Shown piece after piece: positions 43,322-52,418 of a DNA stretch of 55,322 bases. The DNA is taken from contig CAZOHG010000022.1 of the NCBI GenBank assembly GCA_964579725.1, forward strand, positions 1-55,322, in the 5' to 3' direction. The stretch comes from CAZOHG01 sp964579725. Its GTDB lineage: Bacteria > Zhuqueibacterota > JdFR-76 > BMS3Abin05. The notes beneath the pieces were generated by a model. The model was not told the origin of the DNA. It was given only the letters and a program-made list of their open reading frames with translations, and did not search any database. Every line of letters starts with the position of its first letter. Within the stretch, counting starts at the first letter, position 1. Both the position numbers and the translations under genes were made by a program.

Positions 43322-44188
43322 ATGATTGAAAAAATCGTTGCCACAATGAAAGAATTGGGCTTTACGGCCTACGAGGCAAAAACCTACATTTACCTCTTAA
43401 AAAACAATCCTGCCACGCGGTACGAACTGAGTAAATATTCCGGCGTTCCGCGGTCGGCAATTTACAATGTAATCCGAAAACTTGAGGAAGAGGGGTTTGT
43501 CAACGCCATTCATTCTGAACCGAAGCGCTACATTCCGTTGCCGCCGGAACAATTGTTTCGCCTTTTGGAAAACCGATTTTCAAAAACATTGGAGGACCTC
43601 AAAAAGCAATTAAGTTCCCTGGAATCCAGCCAGGAAATGGACCACCTCTGGAATATTGTGGGGTACGAAAATCTAATTCTCAAAGCGAAAGAAATTATTC
43701 GAGAAGCCAAACAGTCCATTTACCTGTCGGTTTGGAAGCGGGAGATCGTCCAGTTGCGGCACGAATTAAAAGAGGCGGAAAAAAGAGGGGTGAAGGTGGT
43801 GGTTTTTTCCTTCACGGAGATTCCGTTCAAAGTGGGGCGGGTGCTTTCCTACGGACTGGACGAGCGCGAGTTGGAGAAAATTTGGAATCACAAAATTATT
43901 TTGTGTGCGGATCAAAAGGAATTGATTATGGGCGAGGCGGACAAAATCCGGCCCCAAAAAGTTGCTTGGACGCGCAACCGTGCCCTCATTGCCATTGCTC
44001 TCAATCATATTGTTCTGGACATGACCGTCTACGGACAGCGTTTTGGGGTCAATATTGACGATTGCGTGGTGGAAATGAAACCGGGGGAATTGGAATATCT
44101 CGGAAAACTCCTGACGGAAAAACTCGGGCCCCGGCACAAAATTTTGGATCGCCTGGCCGGTTTCCAACCGGAAATGTCCCGTCGGTAA
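43322..44188 (+). CDS. TrmB-family sugar-responsive transcription regulator
   Basis: A 288-residue regulator of the TrmB family. The N-terminal winged helix (residues 1-75: MKELGFTAYEAKTYIYLLKNNPATRYELSKYSGVPRSAIYNVIRKLEEEGFV) is typical. The second part from about 110 (EMDHLWNIVGYENLILKAKEIIREAKQSIYLSVWKREIV) is the PLD-like effector domain that binds sugars in TrmB. In Thermococcales, TrmB controls the trehalose/maltose importer; the placement here directly after MalFG and before GH57 suggests the same logic. AGAGGTCA precedes the ATG. The family is commonest in archaea, so lateral transfer is possible, though base composition looks like the neighbours. Confidence 0.9.
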   Translation: MIEKIVATMKELGFTAYEAKTYIYLLKNNPATRYELSKYSGVPRSAIYNVIRKLEEEGFVNAIHSEPKRYIPLPPEQLFRLLENRFSKTLEDLKKQLSSLESSQEMDHLWNIVGYENLILKAKEIIREAKQSIYLSVWKREIVQLRHELKEAEKRGVKVVVFSFTEIPFKVGRVLSYGLDERELEKIWNHKIILCADQKELIMGEADKIRPQKVAWTRNRALIAIALNHIVLDMTVYGQRFGVNIDDCVVEMKPGELEYLGKLLTEKLGPRHKILDRLAGFQPEMSRR

Positions 44189-44226
44189 ACAATAGTTTGG
44201 GCGTCAAAAAAAACGGAGAATCTTGG

Positions 44227-46269
44227 ATGAATGTGAAAGTATTGTTTAAACGTGCCTCAGTCAAATTTCTTCTTGCCTTGGGGATTTTAGCGTGGATTTC
44301 TTTTTCCTTCTCGTCCTGTTCCTTTCGTCCTCACGGCAAACTTTACTTGATTTTGGTCTGGCACCAGCACCAGCCCTCCTACGTGGATGCCACCAAAGAC
44401 CAGCTTATTGGGCCCTGGGTGCGCACCCATTCCACCAAAGATTATTTTGACATGGCCTACACACTGCAACAGCATCCCAAAGTGCACGCAACAATCAATC
44501 TCACCTCTGTTTTACTCAGGCAAATTTTGGATTATTACGTCATTCGCTTGAGCCGCTATGTGAATACTGCCACCAATTCGATCAAGGTCGAAAAATTCTG
44601 GAAAAAATGGAAGGGGCACACCGATCCCTGGATCGATCTGGCCCTGAAAGATGCCCGGAATTTTAATGATCGGGATCTGGATTATTTGTACAATAAAAGC
44701 GGCAACCAGATTTGGAATTGTTTTTCGATTTCAGAACCCATTATTCGGCGTTTCCCCGAGTATCGGGCGCTGATTCCAAAGGGCCTGAAAATCGGTTCTC
44801 TAACCGGCACAAAGGACCCTGCCACATACACGCTTCAGGATTTGCGGCGCATAAAATTCTTTTTTTATCTGGCCAATTTTGACCCTCGCTTTTTAAAGGG
44901 GCCGGTAAAAATGCCGCTTCGGAATACCTTTGCCAACGAAATGACGGTGGATTTGTCCGATCTGGTACGTTACGACGACCGAGGAACCCCGAAGGACGAT
45001 TCCGACGATCGGTTTCTTCTCCGCCGCGATGTTACCGAAGCGGATTGCCAGCGCCTGGTGGTTGAGGCCTTCAAAGTCATGATGAATATTGTGCCCATTC
45101 ACGAAAAAGTCATGTACTACCCGCGCGTTCCCAAAGGGCAGGTGGAAATCATTACGACGCCGTTTTACCATCCGATTTTGCCTTTGATCTACGATTCCAA
45201 TCTGGCCAGAATTTGCCAACCCAACGACACCTTGCCCAGGCGGTTTCATTTTCCAGAAGACGCCCGTGCACAGGTTTTGCAGGGCAAAGCTTACTACCGA
45301 AAGCTTTTTCACCAGTCGCCTTTGGGCATGTGGCCCGCCGAAGGTGCTGTGGCGCAGGCAGTGGTGCCGATTTTTGCAAACGCCGGTATTCAGTGGATTG
45401 CTACCGGCCCGCACGTGCTCATGAAGTCGCTGGGGTTGAAGGCCCTGAAAAATCTGACCCCCGACCAATTGTACCAACCGTACCGCCTTTCCGATTCCAC
45501 GGCCTCGCACCCGTTGGCCATTTTTTTCCGTGATTGGAAATTGTCCGATGAAGTGGCCTTCGATTACGCCCACCGTACGGCCGAGGAAAATGTGACGGCT
45601 TTCTTCAAGCAACTGCGTGCCGCCAGGCCCCGAAAAGGAGAACGGGTGTTGTCGGTCATCATGGATGGTGAAAATGCCTGGGAATGGTTCACAAAGGATA
45701 ACGACGGCGTGCGTTTCCAGAACCTTCTGTACGAAAAAATAGCGGACGCTCAGAAAAAGGGCTGGTTGATTTCAGTCACGCCCAGCGAGTACATTTTGGG
45801 GAACAAGTACCGGAAGATTCCCGCCCACCCTGTCGGCAAAATGACCCGGCTGGCCAATCTCTGGCCGGGGTGTTGGTTCTCGCCCGATTTTCGCACCTGG
45901 ATCGGCGAACCGGAAGAAAATAGGGCGTGGAATCTTTTAAGACAGGTGCGGCAGGATTTGGCCTCCAGCGGCGTCCCTGCTCCCGACCCGAAGAAGGGGT
46001 TGCCGTACAAAGCCAAGCCCCTGCTGCGCGCCCAGTTCAATGCCTGGCAGGAAATGTACGCCGCCGAGGGCTCCGATTGGTTTTGGTGGTACGGAAGCGA
46101 TCAAAATTCCGGCGCCGACCGGGTTTTTGACCGCAATTTTATTTTGCATCTGAAAAATGTGTACCGCTATTTGGGTGAAGCGGGGATCAAAATAACGCCC
46201 CCGACTCTCGAACCCATTATTCAGAAGTCCACCGGAACGGGTGGAGGCGTACAGCACAGAATCCGGTAA
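44227..46269 (+). CDS. Exported GH57 family glycoside hydrolase
   Basis: A 680-residue GH57 enzyme, a retaining alpha-glucanase family (amylopullulanase, 4-alpha-glucanotransferase, alpha-amylase) frequent in thermophiles. The signature HQHQP is at residues 46-50 in LILVWHQHQPSY. The nucleophile is probably Glu372 in MWPAEGAV, and the acid/base Asp480 in VIMDGENAWEWF. A hydrophobic N-terminus followed by FSSCSF near 25-30 looks like a lipoprotein or signal-anchor segment, so the enzyme is probably periplasmic or surface-bound. The ATG at 44227 follows GGAGA; an upstream start would overlap the regulator gene. It comes 38 bases after trmB and likely makes the oligosaccharides imported by MalEFG. 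Confidence 0.9.
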   Translation: MNVKVLFKRASVKFLLALGILAWISFSFSSCSFRPHGKLYLILVWHQHQPSYVDATKDQLIGPWVRTHSTKDYFDMAYTLQQHPKVHATINLTSVLLRQILDYYVIRLSRYVNTATNSIKVEKFWKKWKGHTDPWIDLALKDARNFNDRDLDYLYNKSGNQIWNCFSISEPIIRRFPEYRALIPKGLKIGSLTGTKDPATYTLQDLRRIKFFFYLANFDPRFLKGPVKMPLRNTFANEMTVDLSDLVRYDDRGTPKDDSDDRFLLRRDVTEADCQRLVVEAFKVMMNIVPIHEKVMYYPRVPKGQVEIITTPFYHPILPLIYDSNLARICQPNDTLPRRFHFPEDARAQVLQGKAYYRKLFHQSPLGMWPAEGAVAQAVVPIFANAGIQWIATGPHVLMKSLGLKALKNLTPDQLYQPYRLSDSTASHPLAIFFRDWKLSDEVAFDYAHRTAEENVTAFFKQLRAARPRKGERVLSVIMDGENAWEWFTKDNDGVRFQNLLYEKIADAQKKGWLISVTPSEYILGNKYRKIPAHPVGKMTRLANLWPGCWFSPDFRTWIGEPEENRAWNLLRQVRQDLASSGVPAPDPKKGLPYKAKPLLRAQFNAWQEMYAAEGSDWFWWYGSDQNSGADRVFDRNFILHLKNVYRYLGEAGIKITPPTLEPIIQKSTGTGGGVQHRIR

Positions 46270-46350
46270 AAAGTGCCGCGGATTGGATTTGCAAAGTGCC
46301 CGTGCTCAGGGGCTTTGACCTGCAGATGACAATTGAATGGAAATTATTGG

Positions 46351-46406
46351 AACCGGTCATTTTGTCAAAAGGCGTCCGCTGACGGCTTGCAGAATGACCG
46401 GTTTTT
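46351..46406 (+). terminator. Long-stem intrinsic terminator after GH57
   Basis: AACCGGTCATT pairs perfectly with AATGACCGGTT, and the stem goes on with TTG/CAG-type pairs around a structured loop, then five T residues. It sits 80 bases after the GH57 stop. Confidence 0.75.
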
Positions 46407-46435
46407 CATTCAGGAGAAGGCTTTCTTTTTTCTGC

Positions 46436-46463
46436 TTGACTTTTCCCTCCGAAATTCTAAATT
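46436..46463 (+). promoter_or_regulatory. Promoter for the dual beta-helix gene, TTGACT-N16-TAAATT
   Basis: TTGACT and TAAATTTTG are 16 bases apart, about 110 bases before the ATG at 46574. Confidence 0.5.
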
Positions 46464-46573
46464 TTGATTAAGGCTTTTTTTCTCCCTTCCCGGGCAGGTT
46501 TGTAGCAGTCCTGTGATTCAAATGGACACAGTCGCTTTGTTTTCTCTTTGCCGGAAAAATTGTGGAGCGTCCC

Positions 46574-49500
46574 ATGAAAAATCGGCTGTTTCTTCTAATT
46601 CTTGTTGTTTTGGTTCCCCGCCTTCTTTTGGCGCAAGCTCCCGATCTCCTGCGTTCTTTTAACGGTGGATTTGAGGAGGGACTTCGCTACTGGCGCTTTT
46701 TTGAGGTGCCGTCCCCTCTGGGAAGTACAGCGGAAATCGAGACAACTCAGGTAGCGGAAGGGCGAAAAGCCGTCAAACTGACGTTTGTGCCGCCTTCCAA
46801 TTCGCTTCAGGACCGCGGGTTTGACAACTGGAATGCAGGTGTGCCGGTGGTGGCAGGTGGTACCTACACGGTTTCTGTTCAGGCGAAAACGGAGGGAAAC
46901 TCTGGTGTGTACCTTTCCGTTGTGCTCGGATTTTTCGACGTCAACCGAAAGGTCATTGAGCAGGGGACAAAATCCTTTGCCTTGGGCGAATCGTTTCAAA
47001 CCTTCTCTTTGCAGCGAAAGGCACCCGTCGAGGCGGCCTTTTGCTGGGTGGCATTTCGTTTACTGAGAGCCGACGGTGGCTTCGCCAGCGGTTTGCTTTT
47101 TTTGGACGATGCACGTGTAACGGGTCCCGACGTGCGTACGGTGGTTCGTCCGAGGGTCATGCCCACTCAATTCCCGTCGGAAGATGTCCCCATTGCCAGC
47201 CTAAACGTGACGGAATCCCCTTTTAATGCCAGAAATGACGGATCGGAAGACGCCACGGCCGCCTTCCAATCGGCTATTAACACGGCGGCAGCCGCCGGTG
47301 GCGCAGTGGTTTTTATTCCCGCGGGCCGGTACCGTTTTGAGGGAACTCTAATCGTACACGAACGGGTCATTTTGCGGGGGGAGTGGCAATCGCCTGAAAA
47401 AAATCCTGCTGTTGCCGGGACGGTTCTGATGCCAACGGCAGGTCAGGGGGAAGCCGACGGCACTCCGTTTCTGCAATTGGAGCGCGGCAGCGGGGTTCGT
47501 GATCTGAGCATTTGGTACCCGAACCAGTCGGCTCCCAGTCCGATTCCCTACCCCTGGACCATTCTCTGTAATCCCGACACAGAGACCGGAAAAGGGAACA
47601 ACACCACTGTCCAGGATGTAACTTTGGTGAATGCTTACCGGGGAATTAAAATCGGGCCGGCTTGGAATGAACTGCACACCCTGCGGCATGTGTACGGAAC
47701 GCCGTTGGAAACAGGCATTTGGCTCTCGTACACCACGGACATCGGGCGAATTGAGGAGGTTCATTTTGAGCCGAAATTTTGGGCTCAATCAGGTCTGGCC
47801 GGGGCCCCGTCCGAAGCGGCCATTCTCGGGTTTACCCAGCAAAACGGAGAAGGACTTGCGCTCGGGCGCTCTGATTGGGAATACCTGTACCACGTGTCGC
47901 TGGTAGGGTACCGAACGGGCATTCATATTTTTCGGGACCTCGCGCACGGAACGTCCAACGGAGTCATTTACGGAGCCCGCATTGAGAAGAGTCACGTGGG
48001 ACTTCAAATTGACGAGACCAACGGAGTGGGATTTGTGGTTGAAGCGTCCACCATTCGGGCTTCTGCGGGGCTCGATCCGCTGTGTGTGGAAGCCGGCGCC
48101 AGGTTCACCTCGCTGGTGGAATTTAACACGTGCACGTTTGGGGGAACGCCGGAGTTTGCCGTTTTCTTCGATCCCGCCTGCACCGGACGGTTAACCTTTC
48201 AGAACTGCACCTTTGAAACCTGGCAAACCAACATGGACAGCGCCGGTGTTTACTGCGAATCGGGGTCATTGGCCCTCATGGGGTGTACATTTCAGAAGGA
48301 AGCTACACAGGTTCATCTGGGGGACCATGTCACCAGTGCGTGGATTTTGGACAATCATTTCGCCGGCGGAAAAATGAGAATAGTTAATGAAAGTCAGGGC
48401 GAGGTATTTTTTTCACAGGAAAATTTATCCCTTCAAAAATGGACAATGCCTCCGTTTCAGGAACCGCCTTTTCCGCGGCCGCTCAAAGAGGATTTGTACA
48501 ACGTGTTCGACTACGGCGCGGTGGGAGACGGACAAACGGACAACACCTCGGCTTTTCAGGCGGCGTTAAACGCAGCGGGGGAAAACGGCGGCGGAACTGT
48601 GTACGTTCCGGCCGGGTGGTACCGGTTTACGGGGCATTTGCGGGTTCCGACGGGCGTGGAGCTGCGCGGAATCTGGGATGTACCGCACCACACGGTGTCC
48701 AAAGGGAGCGTTTTGTTGGTAACCGAGGGAAGGGGGAACCCTGAGGGGCCGCCGTTTCTTTCCCTGTCGCAGGGCTCGGGTGTGCGAGGCGTCACGTTCT
48801 GGTACCCCAATCAGACCACCACCACCTTCGATCCCTACCCGTGGACCATTCGCGCCTTGGGGCCCAACGACTGGGTGAAGGATGTTACCATCGGGAATGC
48901 CTACCAGGGAGTGGATTTCGGCCGAAATCCCAGTGAGGGGCACGTATTGGACTACGTGGCTGGTTCCCCCTTGAAAACAGGTATTTACGTGAGCAAAAAC
49001 GCGGGTGAAGGCTGGCTGGAAAACGTACAGTTCAATCCCCACTACTGGATGCGTTCCCCCGGCTACCCCAAGACGAGAGAACCAGATTTCCAAACACTGG
49101 TGGCTTACCAGCAAAGTCACTTAGACGCATTTACGTTGGGGAGCTGCCAAAGAGAGCACGTGTTGGGGACTTTTGTGTACGCGGCGAATCGCGGTCTCTA
49201 TTTTTCGGACGAGGGACTTTCGTGCCACGCGGACGTTTTTCTCCACGGAACGGACGCCGGAAGTTACGGCGTTTTTTTGGACAGTCCTGCGGGCTCTGAG
49301 CTGAATTTTGCGGCGACCCAGCTGGTGCTTTTGGGGGCGACGCCCAGCGGGATTGTGGCTTCCGGAAGCCATTTTGCAGGTGACGCCAAATTTTACGGCC
49401 TGTTGGCATGGGGTTCGCACGGGGGACCAACCGCTGTGCTCAACGGAACTGGCCGGGTTTTGCTTCAACAGGTTCACACGGACAACGGCGCGTTTCAGTT

Positions 49501-51100
49501 CAACGGAGGGGCCGTTCGGGTGGAAAATAGCGTCATTAAACGGAAACTAAACCCCCCATTTGTGGTAAATTCGGGGATTGATTCTGCGCGAATTTTCGGC
49601 GTCTGGGCAAAGGGTGGATTTGAAATGACCAACCGGGCGGGCAGCCGCGTAGAAGCGGATTACAATGTGGGGCAAAGCCGGTCGGGGGTCGAGCTGAAAA
49701 CAGGCTGGGAGGCAGGGGATCCCCCCGACAATTGGGAGAACACCCTGTACGGGGAAACGGGAGTTTTTCTCAAGAGGGATTCTTCCCTGGTGTGTTGCGC
49801 CGAAGTGTTGGATTCTGCGCACACAGGTCAACGCGGATTGGTGGTCTCTGCCGTGCACGTTTCCAATTTGCCTTCAAAATTGACGTTTAAAATTCTGCGC
49901 GTTCAGGTTCCGATTTACCATTCTTCGGAAGTGACCTATTTCCTTCGCCCGGCCGATTCCGGCGGAAGGGGCGTTTTTGTGGATTTTCTTTTTTCGGACG
50001 GCACGCGATTGACTGAAATCGCCCCGACCTTGGTCGATTCGCTTCGGCACCTTACTTCTGGCATTGGACTGAATCGGTGGCAAAAAATCGAGTACCCCGT
50101 GGGACACTACGCCGCAGGGAAACAGCTTCAGGAAGTGTTGGTGTGTTTTCATGGAACCGGCGGTGACGAAACTTTTCGTGCCGATTTGGACGATTTGCGT
50201 TTGACGACGCCCCACCCGCTCCCCGAAGGCTGGCAAAAGTCCGATATTGGAGGCGCCAGGCCTTCCGGCTACGCCGTGTTTGACAGGGAAAAGGTTTTTT
50301 TATTTGGTGGGGGCTACGGCATTCCGGGGTACGCCAAAGATTCGTTTACCTTCGTGTACCGAAAGGTAACCGGAGATTTTGACATATCCGCCTGTTTAGA
50401 AAGTAGCACTGAATTGGGGCGAACGGCTTTTGCCGGAATTTTTGCCCGCGATTCCACAGCGGGGAAATCGCCCTTTGCCGCAGTTTTGCTTCAACCGCGC
50501 TACGGCGTGTACGCAAAGTGGCGCAGCACCCCGGGAGCCTTCAGCGGGTCACGAGGAGCCGGTGCTCCGGTTTTCAAACCGCCGCTGTGGTTTCGTTTGA
50601 TTCGGCGGGGAGACCGGTTTTTCTCCCTGTTTTCAAAAGATGGCCACTCCTGGATTGCCCTGGACACAGTGACGGTTGAAATGGGCCGCACCGCGCTTTT
50701 GGGGTTTGGAGCGAGCGGAGGATCGGTAGACCGATTGTTGCAGGCAGTTTTTACCGATTGGCAAATCCAGCAGCCGAATTGGGTGCCGTCCCGTCGGGCA
50801 GGAGGCCCTTTCATCCCCAAAACCCTTTTTTTACACCAGAACTACCCCAATCCTTTTCGAGCCAACACCCGAATTGTTTTCGGTTTACCCAAACCGCTCC
50901 GGGTGCGTCTTTCCGTTGTGAACACCCTGGGACAATGTGTGACCACTCTTTTGGAGGGCAAACAACGGGCGGGCTTTTACATTGTGCACTGGAACGGACG
51001 GGACAAACGGGGGCGGTGCCTGCCTCGCGGCGTGTATTTTTGTGTTTTCCGCGGAGGCAATCGGCGGTTGATCAAAAAAATGGTGCTGCTAAAACCGTAA
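46574..51100 (+). CDS. Large T9SS protein with two pectate-lyase-3 beta-helix domains
   Basis: A 1508-residue exported protein. After a signal peptide ending LLLAQ, residues about 22-180 form a CBM4/9-like jelly roll (RSFNGGFEEGLRYWRFFE). Two Pectate_lyase_3/GH55-like right-handed beta-helices follow: the first opens FNARNDGSEDATAAFQSAIN (about 215), the second VFDYGAVGDGQTDNTSAFQ (about 640), each with GRYRFEGTL or GWYRFTGHL turns. Next is a jelly-roll region, a concanavalin-like (DUF1349-type) domain (GDFDISACLESSTELGRTAFAGIFARD), and a type A T9SS domain (LHQNYPNPFRANTRIVF). Two helices of about 400 residues in one chain recall GH55, where two helices face each other. The ATG at 46574 has GGAG 6 bases upstream. 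Uronate- or beta-glucan-type substrate is possible. Confidence 0.82.
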   Translation: MKNRLFLLILVVLVPRLLLAQAPDLLRSFNGGFEEGLRYWRFFEVPSPLGSTAEIETTQVAEGRKAVKLTFVPPSNSLQDRGFDNWNAGVPVVAGGTYTVSVQAKTEGNSGVYLSVVLGFFDVNRKVIEQGTKSFALGESFQTFSLQRKAPVEAAFCWVAFRLLRADGGFASGLLFLDDARVTGPDVRTVVRPRVMPTQFPSEDVPIASLNVTESPFNARNDGSEDATAAFQSAINTAAAAGGAVVFIPAGRYRFEGTLIVHERVILRGEWQSPEKNPAVAGTVLMPTAGQGEADGTPFLQLERGSGVRDLSIWYPNQSAPSPIPYPWTILCNPDTETGKGNNTTVQDVTLVNAYRGIKIGPAWNELHTLRHVYGTPLETGIWLSYTTDIGRIEEVHFEPKFWAQSGLAGAPSEAAILGFTQQNGEGLALGRSDWEYLYHVSLVGYRTGIHIFRDLAHGTSNGVIYGARIEKSHVGLQIDETNGVGFVVEASTIRASAGLDPLCVEAGARFTSLVEFNTCTFGGTPEFAVFFDPACTGRLTFQNCTFETWQTNMDSAGVYCESGSLALMGCTFQKEATQVHLGDHVTSAWILDNHFAGGKMRIVNESQGEVFFSQENLSLQKWTMPPFQEPPFPRPLKEDLYNVFDYGAVGDGQTDNTSAFQAALNAAGENGGGTVYVPAGWYRFTGHLRVPTGVELRGIWDVPHHTVSKGSVLLVTEGRGNPEGPPFLSLSQGSGVRGVTFWYPNQTTTTFDPYPWTIRALGPNDWVKDVTIGNAYQGVDFGRNPSEGHVLDYVAGSPLKTGIYVSKNAGEGWLENVQFNPHYWMRSPGYPKTREPDFQTLVAYQQSHLDAFTLGSCQREHVLGTFVYAANRGLYFSDEGLSCHADVFLHGTDAGSYGVFLDSPAGSELNFAATQLVLLGATPSGIVASGSHFAGDAKFYGLLAWGSHGGPTAVLNGTGRVLLQQVHTDNGAFQFNGGAVRVENSVIKRKLNPPFVVNSGIDSARIFGVWAKGGFEMTNRAGSRVEADYNVGQSRSGVELKTGWEAGDPPDNWENTLYGETGVFLKRDSSLVCCAEVLDSAHTGQRGLVVSAVHVSNLPSKLTFKILRVQVPIYHSSEVTYFLRPADSGGRGVFVDFLFSDGTRLTEIAPTLVDSLRHLTSGIGLNRWQKIEYPVGHYAAGKQLQEVLVCFHGTGGDETFRADLDDLRLTTPHPLPEGWQKSDIGGARPSGYAVFDREKVFLFGGGYGIPGYAKDSFTFVYRKVTGDFDISACLESSTELGRTAFAGIFARDSTAGKSPFAAVLLQPRYGVYAKWRSTPGAFSGSRGAGAPVFKPPLWFRLIRRGDRFFSLFSKDGHSWIALDTVTVEMGRTALLGFGASGGSVDRLLQAVFTDWQIQQPNWVPSRRAGGPFIPKTLFLHQNYPNPFRANTRIVFGLPKPLRVRLSVVNTLGQCVTTLLEGKQRAGFYIVHWNGRDKRGRCLPRGVYFCVFRGGNRRLIKKMVLLKP

Positions 51101-51292
51101 ACCGCAGGCTTTTTGAAACCTTTTTAGCCGGAAGCCCGTTTTCCCCATTACGTTTTTGTCAGAAACTGCTTGACCTTCTGTTGAGGTTTTTGTATTTTTT
51201 TAAGACCAAAAATGTTGTGCCGCGTTGCGGATGACCAAATAAACGAAGGAGTTTCCTCCACAGCAGGAAAAGCTTAGCGTAAGGAACACGAA

Positions 51293-52372
51293 ATGAAATC
51301 GACCGAAAATTGGGCAAGACGTGATTTTTTAAAGACCTCTATTTTGGGCACAGCTACCTTTTCGATGGCAGCCGGCCCTATTTCCGCTTTGGGCAAGCAG
51401 CCCAAATCCTCGCTTCCACTTGTGAAGCCTCCTCGTCTTTCGAAAGGGGACACCATCGGACTGGTGACCCCTGCCAGCGGCCCTTTTGAAGCCAGCACTA
51501 TTTGGAAAACGCGCGCCCGCCTGGAGAATTTGGGATTTAAGGTCAAATTGGCGAAACACATTTCGGAGACATACGGGTATTTGGCCGGTTCAGACGCCGA
51601 CCGGGCTGAGGATTTGCACGCCATGTTTCGGGACAAGGCTGTGCGAGCCATTGTGGCGCTGCGCGGCGGCTACGGTTCGGGACGGCTGCTCCATTATTTG
51701 GACTTCGACCTCATTCGCAAACACCCGAAAATTCTCATCGGTTACAGCGATATTACGTCGATTCTTCTCATGATTTACAAACTTTCAGGGCTGGTGACCT
51801 TTCACGGACCGGTCGGTGTGTCGGATTTTTCCGAATACACGCAGAAGTATTTCTGGGGACAATTGACGACGACACAACCCATGGGAGCGATTGATTTTCC
51901 CAAACCGGACGATCCTCTTTTGCCCCCCAATTTAACCTGGACAATCCATGGGGGAAAAGCCACAGGCCCCGTGGTGGGAGGCAATTTGACCCTGGTGTGT
52001 GCCAGTTTGGGGACGCCTTACGAGATTGACACACGGGGGCGGGTGTTGTTTTTAGAAGAAGTGGAAGAGGAGCCCTATTCCATTGACAGAATGTTGACAC
52101 AATTGGACAATGCCGGAAAATTGAACGAGGCTGTTGCCATTGCGCTGGGCAAATGTGCAAATTGCGGGCCGCGAAAGTTTAATCCGGGATTTGACCGCAC
52201 TCTCAGCGTCGAAGAAGTTTACCGGGACCGTTTAGGCCATTTAAAAAAGCCGATTTTGGTCGATTTGCCCATCGGCCACATTAGCGACAAGATTACCGTT
52301 CCTCTCGGGGTTCGAATAACGGTGGATGCCGACAAGCGCCAATTTATTTTCGAAGAAGCCGCGGTTGTGTGA
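51293..52372 (+). CDS. LD-carboxypeptidase (S66) with Tat signal
   Basis: A 359-residue LdcA-type serine peptidase that trims the terminal D-Ala from peptidoglycan tetrapeptides in recycling. A twin-arginine signal RRDFLKTS with a hydrophobic part (ILGTATFSMAAGP) covers residues 1-32. The catalytic triad matches S66: Ser152 in IGYSDIT, Glu255 or Glu256 in LFLEEVEEEPY and His329 in PIGHISDK. The N-terminal part is LSKGDTIGLVTPASGP and RGGYGSGRLL. LdcA of Gram-negatives is usually cytoplasmic, so Tat export is noteworthy; it may act in the periplasm. It is upstream of the second TonB receptor, with its own strand and spacing. Confidence 0.9.
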   Translation: MKSTENWARRDFLKTSILGTATFSMAAGPISALGKQPKSSLPLVKPPRLSKGDTIGLVTPASGPFEASTIWKTRARLENLGFKVKLAKHISETYGYLAGSDADRAEDLHAMFRDKAVRAIVALRGGYGSGRLLHYLDFDLIRKHPKILIGYSDITSILLMIYKLSGLVTFHGPVGVSDFSEYTQKYFWGQLTTTQPMGAIDFPKPDDPLLPPNLTWTIHGGKATGPVVGGNLTLVCASLGTPYEIDTRGRVLFLEEVEEEPYSIDRMLTQLDNAGKLNEAVAIALGKCANCGPRKFNPGFDRTLSVEEVYRDRLGHLKKPILVDLPIGHISDKITVPLGVRITVDADKRQFIFEEAAVV

Positions 52373-52418
52373 AGATAAAAATTTTAGGTTGATTTATTAA
52401 AAAAATGTCATTTTTCCC

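Larger units (their letters stand above)
46270..46573. other. Intergenic region with terminator and promoter
   Basis: About 300 bases. It carries a large hairpin with U-tract (46351-46406) ending the GH57 transcript and a promoter-like element (46436-46463) for the next gene. No gene is seen. Confidence 0.65.

Noticed and set aside
44893..45612. A 239-codon antisense frame inside GH57
   Set aside because: It is a shadow of the GH57 reading frame, with no start signal.
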